From assembly GCF_014356525.2 (NCBI RefSeq), contig NC_052505.1, positions 17,776,885 through 17,840,884 on the forward strand: 64,000 bases of DNA. The letters run 5' to 3'. Below the pieces are notes generated by a model. That model did no database searches. It saw only the letters and a list, made by a program, of their open reading frames with translations, and had not been told where the DNA came from. Positions 51,745 to 62,585 of the stretch are shown piece after piece. The stretch is from Nilaparvata lugens. Lineage: Eukaryota; Arthropoda; Insecta; Hemiptera; Delphacidae. The position numbers and the translations under genes are program-made. Each line of letters opens with the position of its first letter. Positions within the stretch are counted from its first letter, which is position 1.

Positions 51745-52465
51745 CAAAGCTATCTACTATAGAAGGCGTTGGAAAAGAGAATGTGACATCTATGCTTTCC
51801 TAAGAAACTAACAAACCCTTAAACGTTAATCACACTATAGCACGCTATTCCTTACGGAATCTCCCTTGAATCGTTTGGATCTCATGACTATAATACACCC
51901 TAAACATGAGCATTGATGACCTTATGCTCCATTCAAGCTTGAAGGAACATTCTGTGGATGAGGCCCAAATGGTCAACTGCAGTTTGATAAAGTATGGGTT
52001 GAAATTATCAGCGGACTCAATCAAAACACTTCAAATAATGCTTGGTTAAATCTCAGATCAACTGAAGACTGCTGCTTTGGAGTGCTATTGACTATTGGGA
52101 TATAACGATTGAGTGTATCACATGTTATTGGAATATGAGAACATTATGAATCTAGGTTTAGGCTCGAGTTGAACTTGGGTTAAACTGTTATTGGATACTG
52201 ATAGTCTTTTAACAAACGACCTGGAACTATCAGCATGGAATTATAATACTAAAATCAAAATATTTGTGCTTTTGACAGATCCTCGCGGAGCCCCAGTGAC
52301 ACCTTCTCGTTCATTATAAAACGAACAATTACACTCGGAAATATTGTACTATATTGAATATCCAATAATAATAATAATGACCAATTTGGAAATAATAAAA
52401 ATTTGTAAGTGCAGTGTGAATATTTTGGAAAATTATGAAAAAAAATTATCATTGAAAACTATCAA
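51745..52465 (+). repeat. Inverted duplication, right arm (~720 bp)
   Basis: It mirrors 49240-49975 and carries the ORF homologue on the plus strand. Homology stops abruptly at 'actatcaaac' (52470) on the outer side, where CT-rich DNA begins. Confidence 0.9.
51908..52092 (+). pseudogene. Small ORF homologue, nonsense-truncated
   Basis: It has the same start 'MSIDDLMLHSSLKEHSVDEA' as 49803, but 'SLIKYGLKLSADSIKTLQIM' replaces the left-arm version. A TAA follows 'LG' where the left arm has TCA. Downstream codons still match to '...QLKTAALECY' and a TGA, so the stop is secondary. Confidence 0.35.
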
Positions 52466-52479
52466 ACTATCTACTTATC

Positions 52480-53395
52480 TACTATTATCAAACTATCCCA
52501 TATCTCATTCTTTCAATCTCCTCTTTCTCTATTCCTGTGAAATTTCTTTTCTGAATCTTCATCAGCATCTTCAATCGTTATCGTTTTTTTCTTCGTGTAA
52601 AGTTTTCATTCCCTTTCCAACCTCCTCTTCCTTTATTCTAGTTTCTGCTCTTCTCGGAGATTTATCCACTCACATACTTTCATCATTCTCCTTTGTGTAC
52701 TCTTCTCATCCACTTTGAACCTCTTCCTTCTTTGTTCTAGACTCCCCTCTTCTCTTCGTCTTCTCTTTCTTCATCACCTCATTCTTCCTCACAATTCTAA
52801 CACCATTCTCCCTCGTACGTACTCTTTTCATTCCCTTCCAACCTCTTATTTCTCTATTCCAGTCTCTCCTCTTCTCATGTATTCATAAGTTCCTCCCTCT
52901 CCATATTCAGCTCTGTCTTCTCTTTCTTCATCTCCTCATTCTCATTTCCCCTCTCATACTCTTTCTCCTTCTCTCCAATTATACTCTATCATAAAATACG
53001 CTGCCAATCATCATAAATTTATAATGTTGGAGAATCAACAGAGACTATCTAAGATACGCGGGCTTGTCTTCAGCAGTTATAAGCAAACAATCCCAATGGG
53101 TTTCCTACAAAGGAAGACGCCATCTTTGATCAGTAGCTGATTGGTATAGAGAGGTTCCCTAGTGATAGTCAAAATTCCAATCTCCAGTTACTCAGGCTGT
53201 TGAAACAATCATGAGAGTCCGAAAAGTAACCAGATACATGACAGGGTTCCTGATTTTCAAGTCTACTTCATTTTCAATGATCAAAGTGATTCATCTTCAG
53301 AGTATTGTACTTCCTGAGAGTTTATCATTTTTGTCAAATAGATTTGTAGCTTTTATATTCTAGTAGAGACTCTTTACTCTGGGCTCTATCAGCAT
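52480..53395. other. CT-rich then unique DNA, no supported gene
   Basis: Bases 52490-52975 are pyrimidine-rich with loose ~120-bp repetition of 'cattc-ctttccaacctctt'. Bases 52980-53395 are unique and hold no supported ORF. Confidence 0.5.
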
Positions 53396-53400
53396 ACAAC

Positions 53401-53675
53401 CATAGAGAAACAATAGCGTAAATAGATATCCCATGGTATAGGGCGTTTATGTCGCAACTTTTACTGTTATCTCAAGCCGATTACTGTCGATTATTGTCAA
53501 TTTTTACTGTTTTGTTGGGGTGAGAGTGTATGTACGGCACAATTTGAGAGACTACCAGCGTCACACAGCTGCATGGGAAAGAACTACGTGAACTATCGGC
53601 TTGAGATAACAGTAAAAGTTGCGACATAAATACCCTATACCATGGGATATCCATTTACGCTATTGTTTCTCTATG
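53401..53675 (+). mobile_element. 275-bp MITE with 7-bp target duplication, copy 3
   Basis: The ends 'catagagaaacaatagcg' and 'cgctattgtttctctatg' are perfect complements. The duplication 'atacaac' is at 53394-53400 and 53676-53682. TIR pairing extends ~85 bp with 3-4 mismatches. Confidence 0.95.
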
Positions 53676-53868
53676 ATACAACACTGTCAAAGTCAAGTCA
53701 TACGAATGTGAATTTTTATTCACAAATCCAAAGGTAGCATTCAAATGCCACATTAAGCAGTGACCAACTTTCACCTGAACGATTTTGATATACAGTAACT
53801 GAGAAATATTGTTGCTTCGAAGCAGCTTGGCCAAACTTTCTGGTTTCGTTGCTGTGTAGTAGAAAACC

Positions 53869-54305
53869 CTATTATATTAAGCGAGCGATTTCTGTATATC
53901 TGTTTATATTTTTATATCTGGTTATCTGTGTTATTTTTATATCTGGTTATTTATGTTCAACGGATCTCGAAAACGGTTCCAACGATTCTCACTAAATTTG
54001 GAACATAGTAGGTTTATGATATGAAAATTCGATTGCACTAGGTCTCATCCTTGGGAAAACTCACTGAACGACATTAAAAGGATAATTCATCCTTGGCTGA
54101 AACAGCTGAGACTTTCGTCGTCTGTGGATAGTAAAAAGTGAGCGAGTGATTCTGTGAAAAATCTAAATATCGCATCCCCGAAATTCATAGTATAATCTGA
54201 CATATATAGCCAGCTGTAAAATACAGTATAAACACGATCATTTGAGAGAATTGTGTTCTGTTCATCAATAAATAAAAATAACCAGCGAAGCTCAGTGCCC
54301 CGATA
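53869..54305 (+). mobile_element. Helitron-like family B copy
   Basis: It runs from 'cctattatattaagcgagcg' to 'cagcgaagctcagtgcc' then 'ccgatatt'. 'ttttatatctggttat' is duplicated near the 5' end (53909 and 53937). The 3' hairpin has one mismatch relative to the 9.9-kb copy. Confidence 0.65.
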
Positions 54306-54424
54306 TTGTTAAGTGAAACGTTATATGTGATTGGTCATTATGTGGTTTCTGCTCTCAAGATTCTTCCCTTATTTAATTCTCAAGTAGTCTTATTATTTGT
54401 GGTTGATTTTTTACAACATGTATT

Positions 54425-54456
54425 ATGCCATTATAACGTGAGCTTCACTATAGTCT
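54425..54456 (+). mobile_element. TA-flanked MITE, right terminus only
   Basis: 'gccattataacgtgagcttc' then 'actata' is a single end with no recognisable interior. Confidence 0.45.
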
Positions 54457-54459
54457 CTG

Positions 54460-55390
54460 ATACTAAAATGATCCACTTATCCCATTAGATAGAGTTCCAA
54501 TCTAATCTTTTTCATCCCTTATAAACTACAAAGAAGGCCAGGAGTGGAACTCACGTAGGTCACGAGGACTAATCAGTCTGAGGAGACTGCCAAGCATATC
54601 ACACTGGATTGCGACAAGGATTGCAACCAGATGATGAATAGAATGGGAAAAACTCCTAGATCTTGTGAAGGTTATAGGTATTGGTTTGCCTAACTAACAT
54701 ACTACTTGGAACACAATAAGCTTCGGTTGACGTGTTGGGTTCTTTGAACCTTTGGATCCACTGTCCATCAAAACCCTTATAAACTACACCAATTTAGAGT
54801 TCGGATTCCACCTTAAGCAGCAACCAAAATAACTTTCCAACGGAAAGATTTGTCTGTACAACAAGGAAAAACATGAAGAACATCATAACCCCCCCCCATT
54901 CAAAAATTTCTGTGAACAGTTTATAAGAGAAATAGTTATCATTTTCATTAAAAAACAAAATCAATCCCCGAGACCCGAACAATCCCCGATGCCTTCTCGA
55001 ACAATTGTGACAGATTATAATGAATCTGTCAAAAGAAGAAAAAATTAGGTTACTGTTTTTTTTTTTATATGCTACCTACTGTGTTTTTTCAACCTGGCTA
55101 AGCTTTGGTATCCATAGTTTGATTGATTCAACGCTTGAATAAAGTGACAGGATGCTTCCCCTACTACTCTCCTCCTCTATACCCCCCTCTCCACTATTTT
55201 TCTCCCCTCCCCTACTTTTCTCGTCATCAACAGCTCCTGCCATCATCCCCTAACATTAATACTTGTTACTTATGCTTGGAACGAGCGCGACTGGACTCAA
55301 CAACAAAATTGGATGCCGAATGAATCAAACATAGTTCTTGGTTCGGTTTGAAATAGCAAGGAATCAACAGGTAGTTGTTGGTTCGCTTAT
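54460..55390. other. Unique DNA, no supported gene
   Basis: No repeat landmarks were seen, apart from a poly-T run at 55055 and a CT-rich patch at 55150-55230. A diffuse coding look at 54535-54780 ('ctaatcagtctgaggagact', 'cacactggattgcgacaag') recalls the LINE RNase-H/C-terminal zone 'TAEHITLDCDK', but stops interrupt it. Confidence 0.4.
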
Positions 55391-55392
55391 TG

Positions 55393-56073
55393 TTTAATTG
55401 CCTTGTTTAACTTGTTTGCTTAACAAACTGTTTAACTTGTTTGCCTAACAAACTGTTTAACTTATTTGCTTAACAAACTATTTAACTTGTTTGCTTAACA
55501 AACTGTTTAACTTGTTTGCTTAACAAACTGTTTAACTTGTTTGCTTAACAAACTGTTTAACTTATTTGCTTAACAAACTGTTTAACTTGTTTGCTTAACA
55601 AACTGTTTAACTTGTTTGCTTAACAAACTGTTTAACTTGTTTGCTTAACAAACTGTTTAACTTGTTTGCCTAACAAACTGTTTAACTTATTTGCTTAACA
55701 AACTATTTAACTTGTTTGCTTAACAAACTGTTTAACTTGTTTGCTTAACAAACTGTTTAACTTATTTGCTTAACAAACTGTTTAACTTGTTTGCTTAACA
55801 AACTGTTTAACTTGTTTGCTTAACAAACTGTTTAACTTGTTTGCTTAACAAACTGTTTAACTTGTTTGCTTAACAAACTGTTTAACTTGTTTACTTAACA
55901 AAGTGTTTAACTTGTTTGCTTAACAAACTGTTTAACTTGTTTGCTTAACATACTGTTTAACTTGTTCGCTTAACAAACTGTTTAACTTGTTTGCTTAACA
56001 TACTGTTTAACTTGTTTGCTTAACAAACTGTTTAACTTGTTTGCTTAACAAACTGTTTAACTTGTTTGCTTAA
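55393..56073 (+). repeat. 25-bp satellite array, ~27 units
   Basis: The unit is 'tttaacttgtttgcttaaca' plus 'aactg'. Identity between units is very high. Linked variants (GCC for GCT at 55443 and 55668, then TTATTTG at 55461 and 55686, then AACTA) recur at exactly 225 bp, a higher-order period of nine units. The array stops precisely where a MITE terminus begins (56074). Confidence 0.97.
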
Positions 56074-56160
56074 AGTGAGGTCCACACTATAATGGCAGTA
56101 TTTGATTATAACATTGGTGTTGCTATTCTGGTATATCATTCGACAAAGGACTTTTTGAAG
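56074..56160 (+). mobile_element. TA-flanked MITE, left end
   Basis: 'agtgaggtccacactataat' then 'ggcagta' follows the last satellite unit without a gap. Internal 'attcgacaaagga' is also family-like. A reversed trace of the other half ('gcagatagctct...ctttgatagctctgcaac') is at 56296-56345. Confidence 0.6.
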
Positions 56161-56212
56161 TGAAAAGTGAAATCATGACCTTATTCTTTTTGGAAACTTT
56201 TATTTGTGATAT

Positions 56213-56300
56213 TTGGGAGAAAGACAGTTTTGGGCTATGCCTGTTGTCTTCTCTTAATCATATTATATTGTAATTATCAATAAATAAATAAATAAAGCAG
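56213..56300 (+). mobile_element. Retroelement 3' tail with base-paired hairpin
   Basis: 'gagaaagaca' pairs with 'tgtcttctc' (one bulged A) around 'gttttgggctatgcctgt', followed by (AAAT)n. The stem sequence differs from 18232 but still pairs. Confidence 0.6.
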
Positions 56301-56453
56301 ATAGCTCTATTCTTTGATAGCTCTGCAACGTTGGCAGACCTTTTTCAACAATGTAGAAATATACTTATTCAACAGAATTATTCAATCTCAATCACAGGAA
56401 TTCATTATTAAAAAATGGAGAATATATTTTCATCGCGAATAACTGAATATAAG

Positions 56454-56728
56454 CATAGAGAAACAGTAGCGTAAATAGATATCCCATGGTATAGGGAGTT
56501 TATGTCGTAACTTTTACTGTAATCTCAAGCCGATAGTCCATTTAGTTCCTTCCCTTGAAGCTGTGTGACACTGGTAGTCTCTCATATTGTGCCGTTCATA
56601 CACTCTCACCCCAACAAAACAGTAAAAATCGACAATAATCAACAGTAATTGGCTTGAGATAACAGTAAAAGTTACGACATAAACTCCCTATACCATGGGA
56701 TATCTACTTACGCTATTGTTTCTCTATG
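56454..56728 (-). mobile_element. 275-bp MITE with 7-bp target duplication, copy 4
   Basis: Ends as in the other copies; the duplication 'atataag' is at 56447-56453 and 56729-56735. The interior orientation matches copy 2. Confidence 0.95.
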
Positions 56729-56754
56729 ATATAAGACTAATTGAATATTTTACT

Positions 56755-57265
56755 TTTTGTGTAGTTAAGAAGTTGATATTTTGGTAATTATTCATATTGA
56801 ATGAAAAAGACTCAGAAACTGTCAAAAACCACAGATTCATTGATACTTAGAAAGACCGGTTTCGTTTATCACACCATTGTCAATCTCTGATAAACTAAAA
56901 CTAAATACAAGAGCAGCAGAATTTATACTAGTAGGCGAGTACTGCTATTGGTCAAGGGCATGAACGCCTGCCATTGACCCAGCTAGACAGTCTCCTCCCA
57001 CTCAACGGTGTGACAATTTTGTTGCTTAATCCGCCATTTTGTCACACCGTTGAGTGGAAGGAGACTGTCTAGCTGAGCCAATGGCAGGCGTTCATGCCCT
57101 CGACCAATAGCAGTACTCGTTTACTAGTATAAATTCTGCTGCTTTTGTATTAGTTTTAGTTTATCATAGATTGACAATGATGTAATAACCGAAACCGGTC
57201 TTTCTAAGTATCAATAAATCTGTGGTTTTTGACAATTTCTTTCTCTTTTTCATTCAATAATTGAA
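56755..57265. mobile_element. Two PLE-like tails in inverted orientation
   Basis: A minus-oriented tail (56755-57018) meets a plus-oriented tail (57028-57265) head to head around 'gtgacaattttgttgcttaa'. Both contain 'gattgacaatg' and 'gaccggtttcg'/'cgaaaccggtc'. Inverted PLE copies are known products of their transposition. The pair forms a ~230-bp-arm palindrome. Confidence 0.7.
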
Positions 57266-57334
57266 TATTCTTTGAAAAGAATGAACAGTCAATATTAAAT
57301 CAGATATAACGATATCATCTCTCTTCTATTATAG

Positions 57335-57408
57335 AAGGCAGTTGCAAGGTAACAACGCTGTTCTATCTTTTTCCATTGCCATTATAATTTGGACCCCACC
57401 ATAGTAGA
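57335..57408 (+). mobile_element. TA-flanked MITE, diverged right end
   Basis: 'attgccattataatttggac' then 'cccaccata' is a mutated terminus, preceded by 'agaaggcagttgcaaggta', a motif also found near 49985 and 57610. Confidence 0.45.
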
Positions 57409-57409
57409 C

Positions 57410-59110
57410 ATTTCATTCTGGAATGGAGAATTCAAGTGTTAATATCGTTTGTTCAAGTTTTATTCCACTACTTCTTGAAGTGAATTTCCCATTTTTGTTG
57501 GACTACGAAATTATTTGAATGATTTATTGATTGTTTGATCATTATTAACAAGAATGAACAGTTAACCTCATATCGGCATAACTTTGATCACATCTATCTC
57601 CTATTGAAGGCACCTGAAAAAAACTTGGCAACTATGCCATCTTATCATTTTCACTGACTTTCTAACGTGGCTCCTAATGAAGTTGACTGGTGTCGTTAGT
57701 TGGATCCATTGAAGTTTACCTACACCTTCAATACTTATTGTTATAGTAGTTTATAGTAGGAGCGACATTTTCTCAGATCAAAAAATAATCAATCGGTTGG
57801 ATTCTTGGTTTAATGAGCTTTATTTGGTTTAAGATATTATTCTCTTCAGAAGTGATTATCAAATCACAAACGATTCTAAAGCTACGATTTTCATCTCCAA
57901 TCATACATACTTTCAGTATTCAGTGTGGTAACTGATTAATACAAATTTTTACAATTTTCGTGTGATAGTGCACAAGGAAAAAACTATCTGAAAACTTATA
58001 ATTGATGCTCTTTAGAGGAAAAAAACATGAAAAACACACATGAGTTCGTTGGTTGAGTTCAAAGCCACTGATCAATTCCATCGGGTTTTTTTTACGTTCA
58101 GTAAAATCCTGATCACACATTAGTGATCACAGATGAACCACAGATTGGAAAGTCGTCTAGTATCTTGACACCATAATACGCCATCTTGAAAGAAAGTGTA
58201 GCATTGTAATACAGCAGTAGTTTTAATTTCTAACAAGATCATGCAGTCATGAGTCGTGGTCTTGGTGCACTCAAATCTTGGTTAGATTGATACCTTCCAT
58301 TTTGTGTGTATTCTGTGGCTGAGCGGTTGCTCATGAGTCATGACTGACAGATGTTTCCCTTGTTGATCATATTATTTTGTAAACAAAACTAGAACTTAAC
58401 ATGGTAATGGTATTAATACTTTGTAAATAATTATTGTAGTTCATATGCTTTTTGTAATCATGTCTATATTTTGAATAAACTCCTGTGGTCGAGTTGTACC
58501 CTCGACCAGGAAAATTATTTTTAATATTATTAATTATCGAAAAAATAATGAATAACATACGAATCTCAATGAATTATGAAACAGCATAATCATACAAGTC
58601 TGGAGTATAAGATATTATGTTAAACTGTGAAGAAAAAGATAGAATGGCAAAGCAGGATGCATCAGCTGATGGTAATCGACGTTGACATTGACTAAATGAG
58701 ACTGAAATTTCATTCAACTCGAAACTCTAACTGCAGCCACTACCTTCATAATATCAGAGTTTTGTTACTCAATTCTAATCTTGTCTAGACGATGCAGTGG
58801 ATGATTAAGATCATTCTCCCTCTCACACTCTCTCTTGATTCTCTATCTTCCTCTTTTCAACTACCTTCTTCTCTTGCTTCTTTGCCTTCAAGCCTTTTCA
58901 ACTATGATTCTTAGCTTTCTCCATCAACCATCATCACCAATTTTCTTTCAGCCATCAAACTTGAAAATCATCTTGTGAGAATTAGAAAATTGAAGTATCC
59001 TTCTTGAAAAACTTTATCGTGAAGTTTGAATCAAATTGTACTTTGATTCTTTTATTTTAACATTAATACGAGTTGACCTCAGACCCCTCACCAATATAGT
59101 TTATTCATTC
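57410..59110. other. Mostly unique AT-rich DNA, no supported gene
   Basis: Only scattered repeat traces occur (57600-57680 MITE-like), plus a CT-rich patch at 58800-58930. The 63- and 66-residue minus frames (57920, 58367) are not recognised. Confidence 0.45.
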
Positions 59111-59117
59111 CATCATC

Positions 59118-59210
59118 TAGACTTACTTTACAACTTGTAGAAAAGTACCACAGGCTAAAGCCCAGAACGGCTCCGATTCTAATTTCTATACAACTATAGA
59201 AATATTCTCA
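59118..59210 (-). mobile_element. Retroelement 3' tail (hairpin group)
   Basis: It is the reverse complement of the 11266-11368 type: 'gaaaagtaccacaggctaaa' and 'ccgattctaatttctataca'. Confidence 0.55.
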
Positions 59211-59261
59211 TATTTCGATACTTCTACACCAAACTGAATAATAAATATTAAAATTAATTAA

Positions 59262-59952
59262 TCCTATACTATTGAACGAGCAATTTCTGTTTATGTTTAG
59301 ATGTTTATATGTTTGTATTTCACCGGATCTCGAAAACGGCTCTAACGATTGTCACGAAATTCAGTACATAGTAGGTTTATAATAAAAAGATTCGATTGCA
59401 CTAGGTCTCATCCCTGGAAAAACTCGCTGAAGAACATTGAAAGGATAATTCATCCTTGGAAGAACAGATTTCGTCGTCTGTCGATAACAGAAGATGTTGT
59501 GCCTGTGTGGGAGATCAGCTGTGTAATCATTCAATTAGCTTACCGTATCTCGCGAGAAATATTATCTAGAAATTCTAATAGACTCTATCAAAATAATCTG
59601 ATTTTTTGACATGACATGGTTTATCACTCTAAATCAGAGTCTATCATAATATTCAAAGTTAATCATTATTTCACAGTTTTAAGTGATTAGTAAGTGTTAT
59701 TTTGTTATTCAATTTGGTTTGTAAACAATCTAAATTATAACTTTTCTGTTTTTAAATATTTTGACTGAAATTTGAACCTGATTCAAGTGTATGAAACATA
59801 ACCTACTTTTTGGACCATTTATAGTGTATAAATCAAAATTCGGGGAAGAAACAGTTTTTGGCTGTGCCTGTTTGTCCTTCCCCAATCATTTTGAAAAATT
59901 GTGCTCTGTTCATCAATAAACAAACAACGAGCGAAACTCGGTGCCCCGATAT
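59262..59952 (+). mobile_element. Helitron-like family B copy with nested tail
   Basis: It starts 'tcctatactattgaacgagc', includes 'ccggatctcgaaaacggctc' and 'cactaggtctcatccctgg', and ends 'aacgagcgaaactcggtgcc'. A retroelement 3' tail (59838-59925) is nested near its 3' end. The 86-residue open frame at 59349 is unrelated to any known protein. Confidence 0.65.
59838..59925 (+). mobile_element. Retroelement 3' tail with base-paired hairpin
   Basis: The arms 'ggggaag' + 'aaacag' pair with 'ctgttt' + 'cttcccc' (3-base bulge), enclosing 'tttttggctgtgc'. 'caatcatttt' and an (AAAC)n-like end follow. Confidence 0.6.
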
Positions 59953-59956
59953 TTAA

Positions 59957-60495
59957 ACCTTATAGATTCTATTGGATTGAACGGAACTTGCTTAGAACGG
60001 AACTTGGATTGAACGGAGCTTGACAAGCATATAATATGTTCATCATGTGTATGATAACTTATATTTTATCTTATAACAGCATAGATTAAGATTATAACCA
60101 GCATAATAAAACAGCATTAGTTGTATTTTTTGTTTTGATTACGAGCCATGATTTGAATCTTTAGTAAATTTTTCTGGGGGACATAGCCTATACCATAAAA
60201 TATTGATGGGGACGCGTCCCCCGTGATAGAAAGTTCTCACTCTATACCCGTACTTTTGGTTTGCAACTAGAGCATAATAATACTTATTTTTCATCAGTGC
60301 TACTTATCTCAAACAGTGCCTACTTGTTCCAATCCAACATTCAACTTTTCCCCAGAAATTGTCCTTCCCCCGTCCAGAATTTTCACAGAGTTTTCTCCTT
60401 GCTCCCCTCTCCCTTCTATCCTTCTATCTTAATCTTAGAATCAGGATTATTCTATTAACATTTTGTTAATAACTTTGGTGTAAACGCAGCTTTAC
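59957..60495 (+). mobile_element. Broken MITE copy (family at 11812)
   Basis: 'ccttatagattctattggat' at 59957 and 'taataactttggtgtaaacg' then 'cagcttta' at 60467 are two parts of the family. About 390 bp of other DNA separates them, containing short 'gaacggaacttg' repeats near 59978. Confidence 0.5.
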
Positions 60496-60499
60496 CAAA

Positions 60500-60880
60500 G
60501 TTATATTCCACTTTGTTTTACATTATCTGGTTACACTTCAATTTTACAGTAAAAAAAGAGAAAACATATTTCAATTTTCAAAATACTTCTAAATTCAATT
60601 GAAAACCATCAGAAAAGTCCAAACTTTGAAATAGTTGATATTGAATCATCTTGTTATTCCATTAAGTGGAAGAGACAGAGATAATAAGATATTGAAAAGA
60701 AAATTGGCAACTATGCCGTCCTATCATTTCCACAGATTTCATATCGTTGATCTCACCATAGGATTGTCCAGTAGGTAATGGTTAATTCGAGGTTGCTTAT
60801 TGATGGCCAGTACAGTTGAGACTGGCTTGGTCAGAACAAAGTTATCAATGCAGGCATGCTGAGAGCTGAATTGAGCTCTC
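60500..60880. other. No supported gene
   Basis: This is AT-rich DNA with a decayed TA-flanked MITE right end ('tatcgttgatctcaccatag') near 60745. Confidence 0.4.
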
Positions 60881-60894
60881 TCCCACTCCTCATT

Positions 60895-61030
60895 TTCTGT
60901 CACACACTCTCTCTCACTACCTCTCACTCTCACACACTCACTCTCTCTCTCTCTCTCTGATTCTCTCTCTCTCTCACACACTCTGTCTCACACCCTCTCT
61001 CTCTCACTCACAGACTCTCTCGCTCACTCA
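60895..61030 (+). repeat. (CT)n/(CACT)n microsatellite region
   Basis: 'ctctctctctctctctct' and 'cacacactc' runs; the 80-residue Arg/Glu-rich minus frame is translated repeat. Confidence 0.9.
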
Positions 61031-61034
61031 CTGT

Positions 61035-61665
61035 GTATGGAGATGCAGAGTGTTTCCTTAATATTTCACATTCAATTTGGGGCTGACCGCTGCCTAGCTA
61101 GCGTGTAATTCACCTTATTTTGTCAGCATCTGATGAACAGTAAGTATTGATGTTATATATGAGGATAGCTGACATCTGAAGCGAATCTCACCATATATAG
61201 CCTCAAATTCATCCTCAACTAGTAGCTTCATTCCACTCTTTAAAATCCCAAATATTTTCACATAGTTGTGTTGGTTTGGTGGCCTTATCGACTTTTTAAT
61301 AACACAATATAACATTGTATTGCGAAATATTGTTTTAAGAATGAGATTAATTGAATAAATAAATTCGATTCTTCATCTACTTGGATTCCAATTGCAGCCT
61401 AGAAAAACTATGTTGTACGAATTGCAGCATAGATAGAACTATGTTTTACAAAGTTTTGTATATAATTTTGTGTAGAGTTATGTTGATAATTATAATGCCG
61501 AGTAACTTGGCTGGCTCAGGTCTGGTGTTAGATTTTTCAGATCGCACCTGATCAATTCCAGAACCATGATAATGACTTAACGACTGCTTCCAAGCAGTCG
61601 AGACCGATGGCTCAACGTGTCTATCCGAAACACTGTATAAAATAATAGTTGCTTTTAGAATGAAG
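61035..61665. other. No supported gene
   Basis: Unique DNA with a small local repeat ('gcagcctagaaaaactatgtt' / 'gcagcatagatagaactatgtt', 61397-61445). Confidence 0.4.
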
Positions 61666-61669
61666 TTTG

Positions 61670-61950
61670 TTTTTCGGTAATTCTTCAAAATTATATATTT
61701 TTAATATGTGTTTATTTCCTATTTTAGTTATAATAATGTGTAATATTCCTTCTATGTTTAGTTTTGAATCATCCAAATTTGAAAATCTAGTTTGTGAGAA
61801 TATTCGAGGACTGAAGAACTACAAGACTTAACCTATTTCGGACTATGTGTAACCTCATCTAAATTTGAGAGAGGAATAGCACAAGATTACCTTATTTTTC
61901 CTCTCCCTATCATCTTGATAATGTACTCATTGTATAAATAGATAGAAGAA
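61670..61950 (+). mobile_element. Retroelement 3' tail, hairpin type
   Basis: It matches 20205-20500 along its length. The hairpin 'gagagaggaa/ttcctctccc' is kept, with 'tagcacaagattaccttatt' in the loop. Confidence 0.65.
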
Positions 61951-61954
61951 TAAA

Positions 61955-62465
61955 GTTGTGGTTCTGATGGATATATTATGCGAGCTATTCTATAGTATAG
62001 TATGTTATGAATATAGTATAATATTATACTGAATACAACAGAGTTTTTCAGAGTTGTTATTCCATGATTTGCAGTTACATAAGCTCCAATTGGAATAAAA
62101 ATCAAATTTATACAAATAAGCTATACTAGTTATTTTTACAACTATTCCCCAGACTTGTTGTCTTTGTGGTGAATATTCATTAAACATATTTTGCATAAGC
62201 ATATCGGCCGCTATATTTTTTTTCTTGTGAGTGAATAAATATTTTATTTGATTTCCAATATAGGCTAGCTACTTGAGTCAATTTTATTTGACAAAAAGAA
62301 GAATTGAAGGGTTTTCGTCTCTGAAACCTATAGAAAATCATTCTTTTCCTCTCACTCATTCTAAAATTCTCATTCACCCTATTTCTCTCTTATTTTTCAT
62401 TCCTGGTTATCATTCTTTACTGACATACGACTACTGTTCTCTCCCAATTTTATAATTTCTCAATC
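61955..62465. other. AT-rich DNA, no supported gene
   Basis: No repeat landmarks were seen. Frames of 60-72 residues on both strands are typical of random AT-rich sequence. Confidence 0.4.
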
Positions 62466-62471
62466 TCTCTC

Positions 62472-62585
62472 ACTCTCCGAAGACAACCCAGGGTCAAGGG
62501 TTAAGTGTAAGATAGGGCCGACTGCGCCCTAACTTCGCCCTCCTAGGTCGAAAATAAAGGCAGGCATTCTATTCTATTCTCACTC
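62472..62585 (+). mobile_element. Retroelement 3' tail ending in (ATTCT)n
   Basis: The GC-rich segment 'gggtcaagggttaagtgtaa' to 'cttcgccctcctaggtcg' ends in 'aaataaaggcaggc' and (ATTCT)n, the form of a short LINE/SINE 3' end. It is a single copy in this window. Confidence 0.5.

Noticed and set aside
55393..56073. The regular 25-bp array as a CRISPR
   Set aside because: Units are contiguous with no unique spacers, in a eukaryotic context.
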